From Nonomuraea muscovyensis (GTDB taxonomy: Bacteria; Actinomycetota; Actinomycetes; Streptosporangiales; Streptosporangiaceae), in the NCBI RefSeq assembly GCF_014207745.1, contig NZ_JACHJB010000001.1, positions 1,550,001 through 1,614,000 of the forward strand: a DNA stretch of 64,000 nucleotides. The letters are read 5' to 3'. Position 1 is the stretch's first letter. Every line of letters starts with the position of its first letter. Of the stretch, positions 36,627 to 45,280 are shown one piece after another. The position numbers were made by a program, and so were the translations under genes. A model generated the notes under the pieces. That model was not told the origin of the DNA, did no database searches, and was given only the letters and a program-made list of their open reading frames with translations.

Positions 36627-37768
36627 AGGACGTCTACATCGTCGACTCGGTCAGGACCCCGATCGGCAGGTACGGCGGCGCGCTGTCCGGCGTGCGCCCC
36701 GACGACCTGGCCGCCCACGTCGTCCGGGCGCTGGCCGAGCGCACCGGCCTCGACCACGCCGACGAGGTGATCCTCGGCAACGCCAACGGCGCGGGTGAGG
36801 AGAACCGCAACGTCGCCCGTATGGCCGCGCTGCTCGCCGGGCTGCCGGTGACCACGCCCGGCGCGACGGTCAACAGGCTGTGCGGCTCCGGCATGGAGGC
36901 CGTCGTCCAGGCCTACCGGGCGATCGCCATGGGCGACGCCTCGACGGTGGTCGCCGGCGGCGTGGAGTCGATGACCCGCGCCCCGTGGGTCCTGCCCAAG
37001 CCTGACCGGGCCTTCCCTGCGGGCGGCCAGGAGTTGGTCTCCACCACGCTCGGCTGGCGCCTGGTCAACCCGCGGATGCCGGAGGAGCACACCGTGCCGC
37101 TCGGCGAGGGGGCCGAGTTGATCGCCGACAGGCACGGCATCACCCGCGCGGAGCAGGACACCTTCGCCCTGGCCAGCCACCAGAAGGCGGCCAAGGCCTC
37201 GTTCGAGCGGGAGATCACGCCGGTCGGCGAGGTGTCCCGGGACGAGGGCATCCGCGAGGACACCTCCGTGGAGGCGCTGGCCCGGCTCAGGCCGGTCTTC
37301 CGCCGGGACGGCACGGTGACCGCGGGCAACTCCTCCCCGCTCAGCGACGGCGCGGCGGCACTGTTGCTCACCGACGAGGCGGGGCTCGGCGGGCGGGAGC
37401 CGCTGGCCAGGATCGCCGCCAGTGGCGTCAGCGCGCTCGAACCCCGCTACTTCGGCCTCGGCCCGGTCGAGGCGAGCAGGAAGGCGCTGGCGAAGGCCGG
37501 CCGCGGCTTCGGCGACCTGGCCGTCGCCGAGCTGAACGAGGCGTTCGCCGCCCAGGTGCTCGGCTGCCTGGCCGAGCTGCCCGACCTCGACCCGTCGATC
37601 GTCAACCCGCGCGGTGGCGCCATCGCACTCGGCCACCCCCTGGGCGCCTCCGGTGCGCGCATCACCGGCGCCGTCGCCCACCAGCTCGCCGAGGCGGGCT
37701 CCGGCACCGGCCTGGCCGCCCTGTGCATCGGCGTCGGCCAGGGGCTGGCCATCGTGCTCGAACGCTGA
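36623..37768 (+). CDS. pcaF: 3-oxoadipyl-CoA/acetyl-CoA thiolase
   Basis: A 381-residue thiolase. The acyl-accepting Cys87 is in [20 protein letters not shown]; the second site is [20 protein letters not shown] (His) and [10 protein letters not shown] (Cys). NEAFAAQ is present. [18 protein letters not shown] and [15 protein letters not shown] resemble beta-ketoadipyl-CoA thiolase PcaF (cf. TTIGWRFVNPLM in Pseudomonas, from memory) more than biosynthetic acetoacetyl-CoA thiolases. Product: succinyl-CoA plus acetyl-CoA. Ring-cleavage genes are absent from the window. It converges with trpD, with 22 nt between stops. Confidence 0.85.
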   Translation: MKDVYIVDSVRTPIGRYGGALSGVRPDDLAAHVVRALAERTGLDHADEVILGNANGAGEENRNVARMAALLAGLPVTTPGATVNRLCGSGMEAVVQAYRAIAMGDASTVVAGGVESMTRAPWVLPKPDRAFPAGGQELVSTTLGWRLVNPRMPEEHTVPLGEGAELIADRHGITRAEQDTFALASHQKAAKASFEREITPVGEVSRDEGIREDTSVEALARLRPVFRRDGTVTAGNSSPLSDGAAALLLTDEAGLGGREPLARIAASGVSALEPRYFGLGPVEASRKALAKAGRGFGDLAVAELNEAFAAQVLGCLAELPDLDPSIVNPRGGAIALGHPLGASGARITGAVAHQLAEAGSGTGLAALCIGVGQGLAIVLER

Positions 37769-37790
37769 GGGCCCCACCGGCGGGCGGGCG

Positions 37791-38831
37791 TCACCGCCGG
37801 CAGGTGGTCGCCGTGGCCCAGCGATCGAGGAGAGCCGCCGCGGCGCCCGAGTCGATCGCGTCCGTCGCGCGCTTGACCGCCGCGGCCAGGGCCTCGGTGA
37901 GCGCGGCGGCCGCTGGGGTGCCGTCGGCCGCGACCAGGGCGGCCGCCGCGTTCAGCAGCACGATGTCGCGCACCGGCCCCGGCTCCCCCGCCAGCACCGC
38001 CCGGGCCACCGCCGCGTTGCGGGCGGCGTCCCCGCCTCGCAGGTCCTCCTGCCGGGCACGCGGCAGGCCGAGGTCGGCCGGGTCGAAGCCGGTGCTGGTG
38101 ACCGTGCCGCGCCGCACCACCCAGACCGTGGACGGGCCCGTGGTGGTGAGCTCGTCCAGGCCGTCGTCGCCGCGGAAGACGAGGGCCGAGCTGCCGCGTT
38201 CGGCGAGCACGCCGGCCACGACGGGCGCCATCCGCGCGTCGGAGACGCCCACGGCCTGCGCCGAGGGCAGGGCCGGATTGGTGAGCGGGCCGAGGAAGTT
38301 GAAGAACGTGGGGACGCCGAGCTCCCGGCGCGGCCCCGAGGCCCGTCTGAAGCCGGGGTGGAAGGCCGCCGCGAAGCAGAACGTGATACCCACCTCCTCC
38401 GCGACCCGGGCGACCGCGCCGGGCGGCAGATCGATGCGCACGCCGAGCCGTTCGAGCACGTCGGCCGCGCCGGTCGAGGACGTGGCCGCCCGGCCCCCGT
38501 GTTTGACGACGCGGGCGCCGGCGGCGGCGGCCACGACGGCGGCCATCGTGGAGATGTTCACGGTGCCGGCGCGGTCGCCGCCGGTGCCGACCAGGTCCAC
38601 CGTGTCTCCGGGGATCCTGATGGCCGAGCAGTGGGCCAGCATGCCGTCGGCGAGCCCCGCCACCTCGGCCACGGTCTCGCCCTTGGCGCGCAGGGCCACG
38701 GCGAACGCCGCGATCTGGGCGTCCGTCGCCGCGTCCGTGAGGATCTGCTCCATCGCCCAGGCGGCCTGCCGGGAGGTGAGCGAACCGCCGTCGAGGAGGG
38801 TGGAAAGCAGCGAAGGCCAGGTGGTGGTCAC
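37791..38831 (-). CDS. trpD: Anthranilate phosphoribosyltransferase
   Basis: TrpD transfers phosphoribosyl from PRPP to anthranilate, the second committed step of tryptophan synthesis. The 346-residue protein shows the PRPP loop [40 protein letters not shown], and [18 protein letters not shown] block (here [20 protein letters not shown]), with [11 protein letters not shown]. It is a stand-alone trp gene: no trpE, C, B or A nearby. A Trp-rich leader peptide and attenuator-like hairpins precede it, so transcription is probably tuned to charged tRNA-Trp. Confidence 0.95.
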   Translation of the reverse strand: MTTTWPSLLSTLLDGGSLTSRQAAWAMEQILTDAATDAQIAAFAVALRAKGETVAEVAGLADGMLAHCSAIRIPGDTVDLVGTGGDRAGTVNISTMAAVVAAAAGARVVKHGGRAATSSTGAADVLERLGVRIDLPPGAVARVAEEVGITFCFAAAFHPGFRRASGPRRELGVPTFFNFLGPLTNPALPSAQAVGVSDARMAPVVAGVLAERGSSALVFRGDDGLDELTTTGPSTVWVVRRGTVTSTGFDPADLGLPRARQEDLRGGDAARNAAVARAVLAGEPGPVRDIVLLNAAAALVAADGTPAAAALTEALAAAVKRATDAIDSGAAAALLDRWATATTCRR

Positions 38832-38886
38832 GAGTACGCCCTTTCGTGTGTCGAGGTCTCGACGGGGGGCGCCCGGACATGCCGAC

Positions 38887-38944
38887 GGCCGCCTCGTCGA
38901 GGCGGCCGGGATGCGTATGCGCTGCGGGTCCGCCTAGGAGGCGG
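38887..38944 (-). promoter_or_regulatory. Four-segment transcription attenuator of trpD
   Basis: Read on the minus strand, segment 1 CCGCCT and segment 2 AGGCGG pair around CCT (38930-38944). Segment 3 lies in GGCCGCCTCG and segment 4 is CGAGGCGGCC (38887-38907), forming a 10-bp terminator-like stem. Segment 2 can instead pair with CCGCCT of segment 3, extended by CC/GG across a bulge. Segment 1 begins 1 nt after the tandem Trp codons of the leader. Stalling at Trp would free segment 2 to pair with 3 and prevent the 3:4 terminator. Confidence 0.7.
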
Positions 38945-38972
38945 GCCACCACAGGAGCGGATACGCGGTCAT
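38934..38972 (-). CDS. trpL: Trp leader peptide
   Basis: A 12-codon frame, MTAYPLLWWPAS, with two adjacent TGG codons four codons before the stop, ending inside the first hairpin of the attenuator. The ATG at 38972 has no Shine-Dalgarno sequence but TACGCT ends 6 nt upstream, so the mRNA may begin at the ATG, as is known for the alpha-proteobacterial trp leader. Two Trp in 12 residues, 103 nt upstream of trpD, is very unlikely by chance in this context. Confidence 0.75.
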   Translation of the reverse strand: MTAYPLLWWPAS

Positions 38973-39071
38973 GCCGTCAGCGTACCAGCCACGGTCGCCC
39001 ACATAGCGGAGGATCGATCTATGTCGTCCGCCGCCATGCTGCCCGTGTCGCCGAAAGCTTAGGGTCGGGGC

Positions 39072-39821
39072 ATGGCGAAGGAGCTGATGGGGCGGACCGC
39101 GCTGGTGACGGGAGGCGGCAGCGGGATCGGCGCCGCGTGCGCGCGGCGGCTGGCCGCCGGCGGCGCGACCGTGGTCGTCGTCGACCGGAGCGCGGAGGCG
39201 GCCGGCAAGGTGGCGGCCGAGATCGGGGGCAGCGCGGTCGTGGCCGACCTGGGCGATCCGGACTTCGCCGGCGACCTGCCGCCGGACGCCGACATCGTGG
39301 TCAACAACGCCGGGTTCCAGCACGTCGCGCCCATCGAGGACTTCCCGCCCGAGGTGTTCGCGGGCATGCTGAGAGTCATGGTGGAGGCGCCGTTCCTGAT
39401 CGCCCGGCGGGTGCTGCCCGGCATGTACGCCAGGGGCTGGGGCCGGTTCGTGAACATCTCGTCGGTGCACGGGCTGCGCGCCTCGCCGTACAAGTCGGCC
39501 TACACCACGGCCAAGCACGCGCTCGAAGGCTTCTCCAAGGTGGTGGCCCTGGAAGGGGCGCCCCACGGCGTCACCTCGACCTGCGTGTGCCCCGGTTACG
39601 TGCGCACCCCGCTCGTCGAGGGGCAGATCGCCGGCCAGGCCAGGGTGCACGGCATCGCCCCGGAGGAGGTCGTGGAGGACATCATGCTCCAGCCCGCGGC
39701 GGTCAAGCGGCTGATCGAGCCGGAGGAGGTGGCCGAGCTGGTGGCCTACCTGTGCGGGCCGCACGGCTCGTTCATCACCGGCGTCTCCCTGCCGGTGGAC
39801 GGCGGCTGGACGGCCCGGTAG
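39072..39821 (+). CDS. 3-hydroxybutyrate dehydrogenase-like short-chain dehydrogenase
   Basis: A 249-residue SDR. NAD-binding TGGGSGIGAACARRL (about 13-27), NNAG (78-81) and the catalytic Ser131, Tyr144, Lys148 (NISSVHGLRASPYKSAYTTA, then K). VHGLRASPYKSAY, CPGYVRTPLVEGQIAGQARV and HGIAPEEVVEDIM are characteristic of D-3-hydroxybutyrate dehydrogenases, which make acetoacetate with NAD. It starts a plus-strand run with a PucR-type regulator, an MHS symporter and two hydrolases, consistent with 3-hydroxybutyrate uptake and oxidation. Confidence 0.82.
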   Translation: MAKELMGRTALVTGGGSGIGAACARRLAAGGATVVVVDRSAEAAGKVAAEIGGSAVVADLGDPDFAGDLPPDADIVVNNAGFQHVAPIEDFPPEVFAGMLRVMVEAPFLIARRVLPGMYARGWGRFVNISSVHGLRASPYKSAYTTAKHALEGFSKVVALEGAPHGVTSTCVCPGYVRTPLVEGQIAGQARVHGIAPEEVVEDIMLQPAAVKRLIEPEEVAELVAYLCGPHGSFITGVSLPVDGGWTAR

Positions 39822-39873
39822 TGGCCCGGCGAGCGCTCCCCGGCAGGCGCGCCGCCTCCACGGAGTGGAGGCC

Positions 39874-41733
39874 ATGAGCAGGCGTTTCCTCGAACTGCTG
39901 GCCAGGGAGGCGTCCGCCGTCGAGTTCGAGGGGCCGATCGTCGAGGCCAGGGCGGCGGGCGCCGATCCGGCCACGATCGAGGAACTCGAACGCGCCAAGG
40001 TCGAGGCGCTCCGGGTGCGGGCGCTGCTCAGGCGCCGGGCCAGGCGCGAGGCGGAGCTGTCGGCGCTGTACGACACGGCCGGCGACCTGGCGGCGCTGCG
40101 CGACCTGGACGCGGTGCTGGAGGCGATCGTGCACCGGGCCAGGCAGCTCCTCGCCACCGACACGGCCTACCTCACCCTGCACGACCCGGAGCGGGGCGAC
40201 ACCTATATGCGGGTCACCGACGGGTCGATCTCGGCGAAGTTCCGGGCCCTGCGGCTGGCCATGGGCGCCGGGCTGGGCGGTCTGGTGGCGCAGACGGCGG
40301 TGCCGTACTCGACGGCCGACTACTTCGCCGACGCCCGCTTCCACCACAAGGACGACATCGACGAGGCCGTCCTGGAGGAGGGCCTCGTCGCCATCCTGGG
40401 CGTGCCGTTGCGGCTGGGCCAGCGGGTGATCGGGGTGCTGTTCGCCGCCAACCGCAGCGCCCGGCCGTTCCACCAGGAGGAGGTGTCGCTGCTGGCCAGC
40501 CTGGCGGCGCACGCGGCGGTCGCCATCGACAACGCCCGGCTGCTGCAGGAGACCCGCAACGCGCTGGAGGAGCTGTCCAGCGCCCACCGCACCGCCAGGG
40601 AGCACGCCGAGGCGGTCGAACGAGCCGCTCTGGCACACGACCGGATGACCTCGCTGGTGCTGCGGGGCGGCGGCATCGAGGACGTGGCGGCCGTGGTGAC
40701 CGACGTGCTCGGCGGGTCGCTGGTGGTGCTCGACGACCTCGGCAGGCCGATCGCCGGCCCGCGCGACGGTGGTGTGGGCGAGCTGGACGTGGGCGTGTTC
40801 GAGGCGGCACAGGCGTCGCGGGCGCTGGGCCGTACCGTGCGCCGGGCCGACCTGCTCATCGCGTCGGTGGACGTCGGCGGCGAGCCCCTGTGCACGCTGG
40901 TCCTGCGCAGCGACGACGCCGACGAGCGCATCCTGGAACGGGCGGCGCTGGTCTGCGCGCTGCTGCTGCTGTTCCGCAGGAGCGTCGCGGAGGCCGAGGG
41001 GCGGGTCCGCGGCGAGCTGCTCGACGACCTGATCTCCCGGCCCGGCACGCCCGGGCTGGCCGACCGGGCGCGCCGGCTGGGCGTGGACCTGGGCGCCCCG
41101 CACGTCGTGGTGGCGGTCAGGCACGACGGGCAGCGCGAGCGGGCCGTGTTCTGGGCCTCGTCGCAGGCGGCGGTCCGTCACGGGCTGGCCGCGGGCCGGG
41201 CCGACGAGGTCGTGCTGCTGCTGCCGGGCGACCACGCCGGCGACCTGGCGCGCCGCGTGGCGGCCGAGCTGAGCGCCTCGCTCGGCGCGCCCGCGACCGC
41301 GGGCGCGTCACCGGCGGGCGGCGGGTCACGAGACGTGGCGACCGCCTACCGGGAGGCGCGGCGCTGTGCGGAGGCGCTCATCGCCCTCGGCCGCGCCGGA
41401 GACGGCGCCGGCGCCGCCGAGCTGGGCTTCGTCGGCCTGCTGATCGGCGAGGAGCGCGACGTGCCGGGCTTCGTGCGCTCGGTGCTCGGCCCGGTCGTCG
41501 ACTACGACGCCCGGCGGGGCACCGCGCTGGCCGACACGCTCGCCGCCTACTTCGGCACCGGAGCCTCCCCCTCCCGTACGGCCGAGGCCATGCACATCCA
41601 CGTCAACACCGTCACCCAGCGGCTCGACCGCATCGCCAGGCTGCTCGGCGAGGGCTGGTCGGAGCCGGAGCGCGCCCTGGAGATCCAGCTCGCGCTGCGC
41701 CTGCACCGGCTCGGCCACACATCAACTCCGTAG
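39874..41733 (+). CDS. GAF-domain, PucR/CdaR-type transcriptional regulator
   Basis: A 619-residue regulator from the ATG at 39874, with GGAGG 2 nt upstream; a GTG three codons earlier is possible. A coiled N-terminus (ELERAKVEALRVRALLRRRA) leads to a GAF domain (about 70-220; RARQLLATDTAYLTLHDPER, GLGGLVAQTAVPYSTADYFA, LGVPLRLGQRVIGVLFAANR). A middle region follows, and the C-terminal PucR HTH reads TLAAYFGTGASPSRTAEAMH and IHVNTVTQRLDRIARLLGEG. PucR-type proteins activate catabolic genes. The gene is flanked by the 3-hydroxybutyrate dehydrogenase and transporter genes and probably controls them, sensing a small acid through GAF. Confidence 0.88.
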   Translation: MSRRFLELLAREASAVEFEGPIVEARAAGADPATIEELERAKVEALRVRALLRRRARREAELSALYDTAGDLAALRDLDAVLEAIVHRARQLLATDTAYLTLHDPERGDTYMRVTDGSISAKFRALRLAMGAGLGGLVAQTAVPYSTADYFADARFHHKDDIDEAVLEEGLVAILGVPLRLGQRVIGVLFAANRSARPFHQEEVSLLASLAAHAAVAIDNARLLQETRNALEELSSAHRTAREHAEAVERAALAHDRMTSLVLRGGGIEDVAAVVTDVLGGSLVVLDDLGRPIAGPRDGGVGELDVGVFEAAQASRALGRTVRRADLLIASVDVGGEPLCTLVLRSDDADERILERAALVCALLLLFRRSVAEAEGRVRGELLDDLISRPGTPGLADRARRLGVDLGAPHVVVAVRHDGQRERAVFWASSQAAVRHGLAAGRADEVVLLLPGDHAGDLARRVAAELSASLGAPATAGASPAGGGSRDVATAYREARRCAEALIALGRAGDGAGAAELGFVGLLIGEERDVPGFVRSVLGPVVDYDARRGTALADTLAAYFGTGASPSRTAEAMHIHVNTVTQRLDRIARLLGEGWSEPERALEIQLALRLHRLGHTSTP

Positions 41734-41755
41734 AGTGTGGGTGCCGCCCCCATAT

Positions 41756-41787
41756 GAGTGATGCCTGTCACTCCCTAGCGTGACGGC
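41756..41787 (+). promoter_or_regulatory. Operator-like inverted repeat and leaderless-type promoter of the MHS symporter
   Basis: GAGTGA-N6-TCACTC (41756-41773) immediately precedes TAGCGT (41776-41781), which ends 6 nt before the ATG of the transporter. No Shine-Dalgarno sequence is present. The inverted repeat would cover the -35 region and suits a regulator such as the adjacent PucR-type protein. Confidence 0.5.
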
Positions 41788-43086
41788 ATGGACGCTCCCC
41801 AGAACAAGGCCGGCGGTGCCACCTCCATCAAGAAGATCGTCGGTGCGAGCCTGATCGGCACCACGATCGAGTGGTACGACTTCTTCCTGTACGGCTCGGC
41901 AGCCGCGCTGGTGTTCAACAAGCTGTTCTTCCCCGAGGCCGATCCTCTGACCGGCACCCTCCTGGCGTTCCTCACCTACGCGGTCGGGTTCGTCGCCCGC
42001 CCGCTCGGTGGCCTGGTCTTCGGCCACTTCGGTGACCGGTTCGGCCGCAAGACGCTGCTGGTCGTCAGCCTGCTGATGATGGGCGCCGCCACGTTCCTCA
42101 TCGGCTGCCTGCCGACGCACGCGGCGATCGGCGCGGCGGCCCCGCTGCTGCTCACGGTGCTCCGGCTGGTGCAGGGGTTCGCGCTGGGCGGCGAGTGGGG
42201 CGGCGCGGTGCTGATCGTGTCGGAGCACGGCGACGCGCGCAGGCGCGGCTTCTGGGCCTCCTGGCCGCAGGCCGGCGCCCCGGGCGGCAACCTGCTGGCC
42301 ACCGGCGTGCTGGCCGCGCTGGCGGCCTGGCAGTCGGACGAGGCGTTCCTGAGCTGGGGCTGGCGGGTGCCGTTCCTGCTGTCGGGCGTGCTCGTGCTGA
42401 TCGGCCTGTGGATCAGGCTGACCATCACCGAGTCGCCGGTCTTCCAGCAGGCCGAGCCGGAGGAGGCGCCGCCGATCATCGGCGTGCTGCGCCACCACTG
42501 GCGCGACGTGCTCGTCGCGATCGGTGCGCGGCTCGCGGAGAACATCTCCTTCTACCTGCTCACGGTGTTCGTCATCACCTACGCCAAGGCGAGCGGCATC
42601 GACAACTCCACCGTGCTCAACGCCGTCCTCATCGCCTCGGTCATCCACTTCGCGACGATCCCGATGTGGGGGGCGCTGTCGGATCGCCTCGGCCGCCGCC
42701 CGATCTACCTGGCCGGCGCCGCCGGCGTGGGTCTGTGGATCTTCGCGTTCTTCCCGCTCATCGACACGGGCAACTTCCTGGCGATCACGCTGGCCGTCAC
42801 CGTGGGACTGGTCTTCCACGGCATGATGTACGGCCCCCAGGCGGCCTTCTTCTCCGAGCTGTTCGGCACCAGGATGCGCTACACCGGGGTGTCGATCGGC
42901 GCGCAGCTCTCGGCGATCGTGGCCGGCGCGCTCGCCCCGATCATCGCGGTGGCCCTGCTCCAGGCGTTCGGCAGCTCCCTGCCGATCTCCGTCTACCTCG
43001 GCGGGGCGGCCGTGCTCACCCTGATCGCGGTCTACGCCGCCCGGGAGACCCAGGGCCGCGACCTGACCGAGAGGATCCGCGCGTGA
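41788..43086 (+). CDS. MHS-family (metabolite:H+ symporter) MFS transporter
   Basis: A 432-residue transporter with 12 hydrophobic segments. MHS markers: GTTIEWYDFFLYGSAAALVF at helix 1, FVARPLGGLVFGHFGDRFGR with KTLLVVSLL, and RLVQGFALGGEWGGAVLIVS. The family imports carboxylates and similar metabolites with protons. It lies between the PucR-type regulator and two hydrolases, 1.9 kb from the 3-hydroxybutyrate dehydrogenase, so 3-hydroxybutyrate or a related acid is a reasonable substrate. Its stop overlaps the start of the next hydrolase (GTGA), giving a coupled operon. Confidence 0.9.
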   Translation: MDAPQNKAGGATSIKKIVGASLIGTTIEWYDFFLYGSAAALVFNKLFFPEADPLTGTLLAFLTYAVGFVARPLGGLVFGHFGDRFGRKTLLVVSLLMMGAATFLIGCLPTHAAIGAAAPLLLTVLRLVQGFALGGEWGGAVLIVSEHGDARRRGFWASWPQAGAPGGNLLATGVLAALAAWQSDEAFLSWGWRVPFLLSGVLVLIGLWIRLTITESPVFQQAEPEEAPPIIGVLRHHWRDVLVAIGARLAENISFYLLTVFVITYAKASGIDNSTVLNAVLIASVIHFATIPMWGALSDRLGRRPIYLAGAAGVGLWIFAFFPLIDTGNFLAITLAVTVGLVFHGMMYGPQAAFFSELFGTRMRYTGVSIGAQLSAIVAGALAPIIAVALLQAFGSSLPISVYLGGAAVLTLIAVYAARETQGRDLTERIRA

Positions 43087-44081
43087 AGGTCACCACGCCC
43101 AGGCTCACCCAGCACGTCGAGACCGTCGAGGGCAGGACGGACGGAGAGCCGGTGCTGTTCGTGCACGGCAACGTCTCCTCCTCCGCCTTCTGGCTCGACA
43201 TCATGGCCGCGCTGCCCGCCGGCCTGCGCCCGCTCGCCGTGGACCTGCGCGGCTTCGGCGGGACGGACCCGGCGCCCGTGGACGCCTCGCGGGGGCTGCG
43301 CGACTTCTCCGACGACCTGCTCGAGCTCGTGGACGCGCTCGGCCTGTCCGGGGTCCACCTGGTCGGATGGAGCCTCGGCGGCGGCGTCGTGCTGCAGGCG
43401 CTGCGCGAGCGTCCCGCGGCGTTCAGGTCGGTCACGCTGGTCGCGCCGATCTCGCCGTACGGGTTCGGCGGCACCGAGGGCCCGGACGGCAGGCTGACCC
43501 ACGCCGACGGCACCGGGGCCGGGGCGGGCGCGGCCAACCCCGACTTCGTCGACCGCCTCCGGCGCGGCGACCTGTCGGACGAGGCGCCGACGTCGCCCCG
43601 CTCGGTCTTCCGCGCCTCGTACGTGGCCGCCCCGGTCGCGGACGAGGACCGCTACGTCCGCTCCATGCTCACCACCCACGTCGGCGAGGCGAACTATCCC
43701 GGCGACGCGGCCACCTCGGCCGCCTGGCCCGGCGTGGCGCCCGGCAAGCAGGGCGTGCTCAACGCCATCGCACCGACCCGCGTCCGGCTGGACGACCTGC
43801 ACGCGATCGACCCCAAGCCGCCGATCCTGTGGATCAGGGGGGCCGCCGACGTGATCGTCTCCGACACCTCGCTGTTCGACCTGGCCCACCTGGGGGCGCT
43901 CGGCGTGCTGCCCGGCTCCCCCGGCACGCCCGCCCAGCCCATGGTGGCCCAGACGCGGGCCGTGCTCGACCGCTACGGCCGCTACCGGGAGGTCGTCCTC
44001 GACTCCTGCGGCCACAGCCCGCACCTCGAACGTCCCGCCGACTTCGTCCGCCTGCTCGCCGAACACGTCCGGGAGGCCTGA
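43083..44081 (+). CDS. Alpha/beta hydrolase
   Basis: A 332-residue cytoplasmic alpha/beta hydrolase from the GTG at 43083, which overlaps the transporter stop. VLFVHGNVSSSAFWLDIMAA carries the oxyanion HGN, LVGWSLGGGVVLQALRERPA the nucleophile Ser, and DSCGHSPHLERPADFVRLLA the catalytic His. An insertion (about 125-200) acts as a cap. Its stop overlaps the start of the secreted hydrolase by 1 nt (TGATG). In this context it may cleave dimers or other esters of 3-hydroxybutyrate inside the cell, but substrate is not shown by sequence. Confidence 0.82.
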   Translation: MKVTTPRLTQHVETVEGRTDGEPVLFVHGNVSSSAFWLDIMAALPAGLRPLAVDLRGFGGTDPAPVDASRGLRDFSDDLLELVDALGLSGVHLVGWSLGGGVVLQALRERPAAFRSVTLVAPISPYGFGGTEGPDGRLTHADGTGAGAGAANPDFVDRLRRGDLSDEAPTSPRSVFRASYVAAPVADEDRYVRSMLTTHVGEANYPGDAATSAAWPGVAPGKQGVLNAIAPTRVRLDDLHAIDPKPPILWIRGAADVIVSDTSLFDLAHLGALGVLPGSPGTPAQPMVAQTRAVLDRYGRYREVVLDSCGHSPHLERPADFVRLLAEHVREA

Positions 44082-45280
44082 TGCTGCTCCCTCTCGTCCT
44101 GGTCGCCGGCCTGCTCACGCCCGCGCAGGCACCCGAGCTGAGGGTGCCCGGCGCCGAGCACGCCGTCGTGGCGCGGCTCGACGACCTGACCACGGCGGGC
44201 ACCGCCCGCACCGGGCACACCGACCCGGCCGACTGGGCAGGCCTGCACTCCGCCGCCACCGTGAACCCGACCGGCGTGCCCGGCATCCAGATCGACGGCT
44301 ACTTCCCCGACACCTCCACCACCAACACCACCCACGGCTGGAACCACGACTCCCAGTTCGTCATCCGGCTGCCCGAGCGGTGGAACGGCGGCCTGGTCAT
44401 CACCGGCACCCCCGGCAACCGGGAGCAGTACGCCAACGACTTCACCATCGCCGACTGGGTCCTGGCCCGGGGCTACGCCTTCGCCGCCACCGACAAGGGC
44501 AACACCGGCGTGGACTTCCACACCGACGGCCGCCGCCCCGGCGACGCCATCGCCGAGTGGAACCACCGCGTCACCCAGCTCACGCTCGCCGCCAGGTCCG
44601 TCGTCCGGCAGAGGTACGGCAAGCAGCCGCGGCGCACGTTCATGGCCGGCATCTCCAACGGCGGCTACCTGGTCAGGTGGCAGCTCGAGAACCGCGGCGG
44701 TCTCTACGACGGCGGCGTCGACTGGGAGGGCACCCTCTGGCGGGCCCAGGGCGACAACCTGCTCGACTTCCTGCCCAAGGCGCTGAGGGCCTACCCGGAG
44801 CCGGACGGGGTGCGGGCGGCCGGCTTCGCCGCCGGTTCGGAGTTCCTGTGGCCGTTCCACCGGCAGTACTACTGGGAGCTGACCACGCAGCTCTACCAGA
44901 AGGAGCTGGACCCGTCCTACCAGGGCGCCGCGGCCGACTACGACTACGCCGAGCGCAGCCGTGCGGCGAACTGCGTGCACCAGCCCGCCGCACCCGGCGG
45001 GAACTGCGTGTCCGCGGCCGTGTCGAGGATCGCGCTGACCGGCCGGATCACCAAGCCGCTGATCACCCTGCACGGCACCCTCGACACGCTGCTGCCCATC
45101 TCGCGCTCCTCGGACGTGTACGCGCGGATGGTGGGCCCGCACCGGCCGTTCCGCTACCACCGGGTGGAGGGCGGCAACCACCTCGACAGCCTGGTGGACG
45201 CCCACCCGGACCGGCTGGAGCCGATGCTGCCCGCCTTCCGCGACGCGTTCACCGAACTGGCGGAGTGGGTGGGCTCTTGA
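44081..45280 (+). CDS. Secreted esterase, 3-hydroxybutyrate oligomer hydrolase/tannase-like
   Basis: A 399-residue protein with a short signal peptide (MLLPLVLVAGLLTPAQA, cleavage likely after AQA). The hydrolase core shows WNGGLVITGTPGNREQYAND, YAFAATDKGNTGVDFHTDGR, the nucleophile GISNGGYLVRWQLENRGG, and late ITLHGTLDTLLPISRSSDVY (acid) with VEGGNHLDSLVDAH (His). This layout is shared by 3-hydroxybutyrate oligomer hydrolases and related tannase-family esterases. With the symporter and dehydrogenase it suggests extracellular depolymerised PHB as carbon source. The 3' end overlaps the convergent glycosyltransferase gene by 32 nt. Confidence 0.7.
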   Translation: MLLPLVLVAGLLTPAQAPELRVPGAEHAVVARLDDLTTAGTARTGHTDPADWAGLHSAATVNPTGVPGIQIDGYFPDTSTTNTTHGWNHDSQFVIRLPERWNGGLVITGTPGNREQYANDFTIADWVLARGYAFAATDKGNTGVDFHTDGRRPGDAIAEWNHRVTQLTLAARSVVRQRYGKQPRRTFMAGISNGGYLVRWQLENRGGLYDGGVDWEGTLWRAQGDNLLDFLPKALRAYPEPDGVRAAGFAAGSEFLWPFHRQYYWELTTQLYQKELDPSYQGAAADYDYAERSRAANCVHQPAAPGGNCVSAAVSRIALTGRITKPLITLHGTLDTLLPISRSSDVYARMVGPHRPFRYHRVEGGNHLDSLVDAHPDRLEPMLPAFRDAFTELAEWVGS

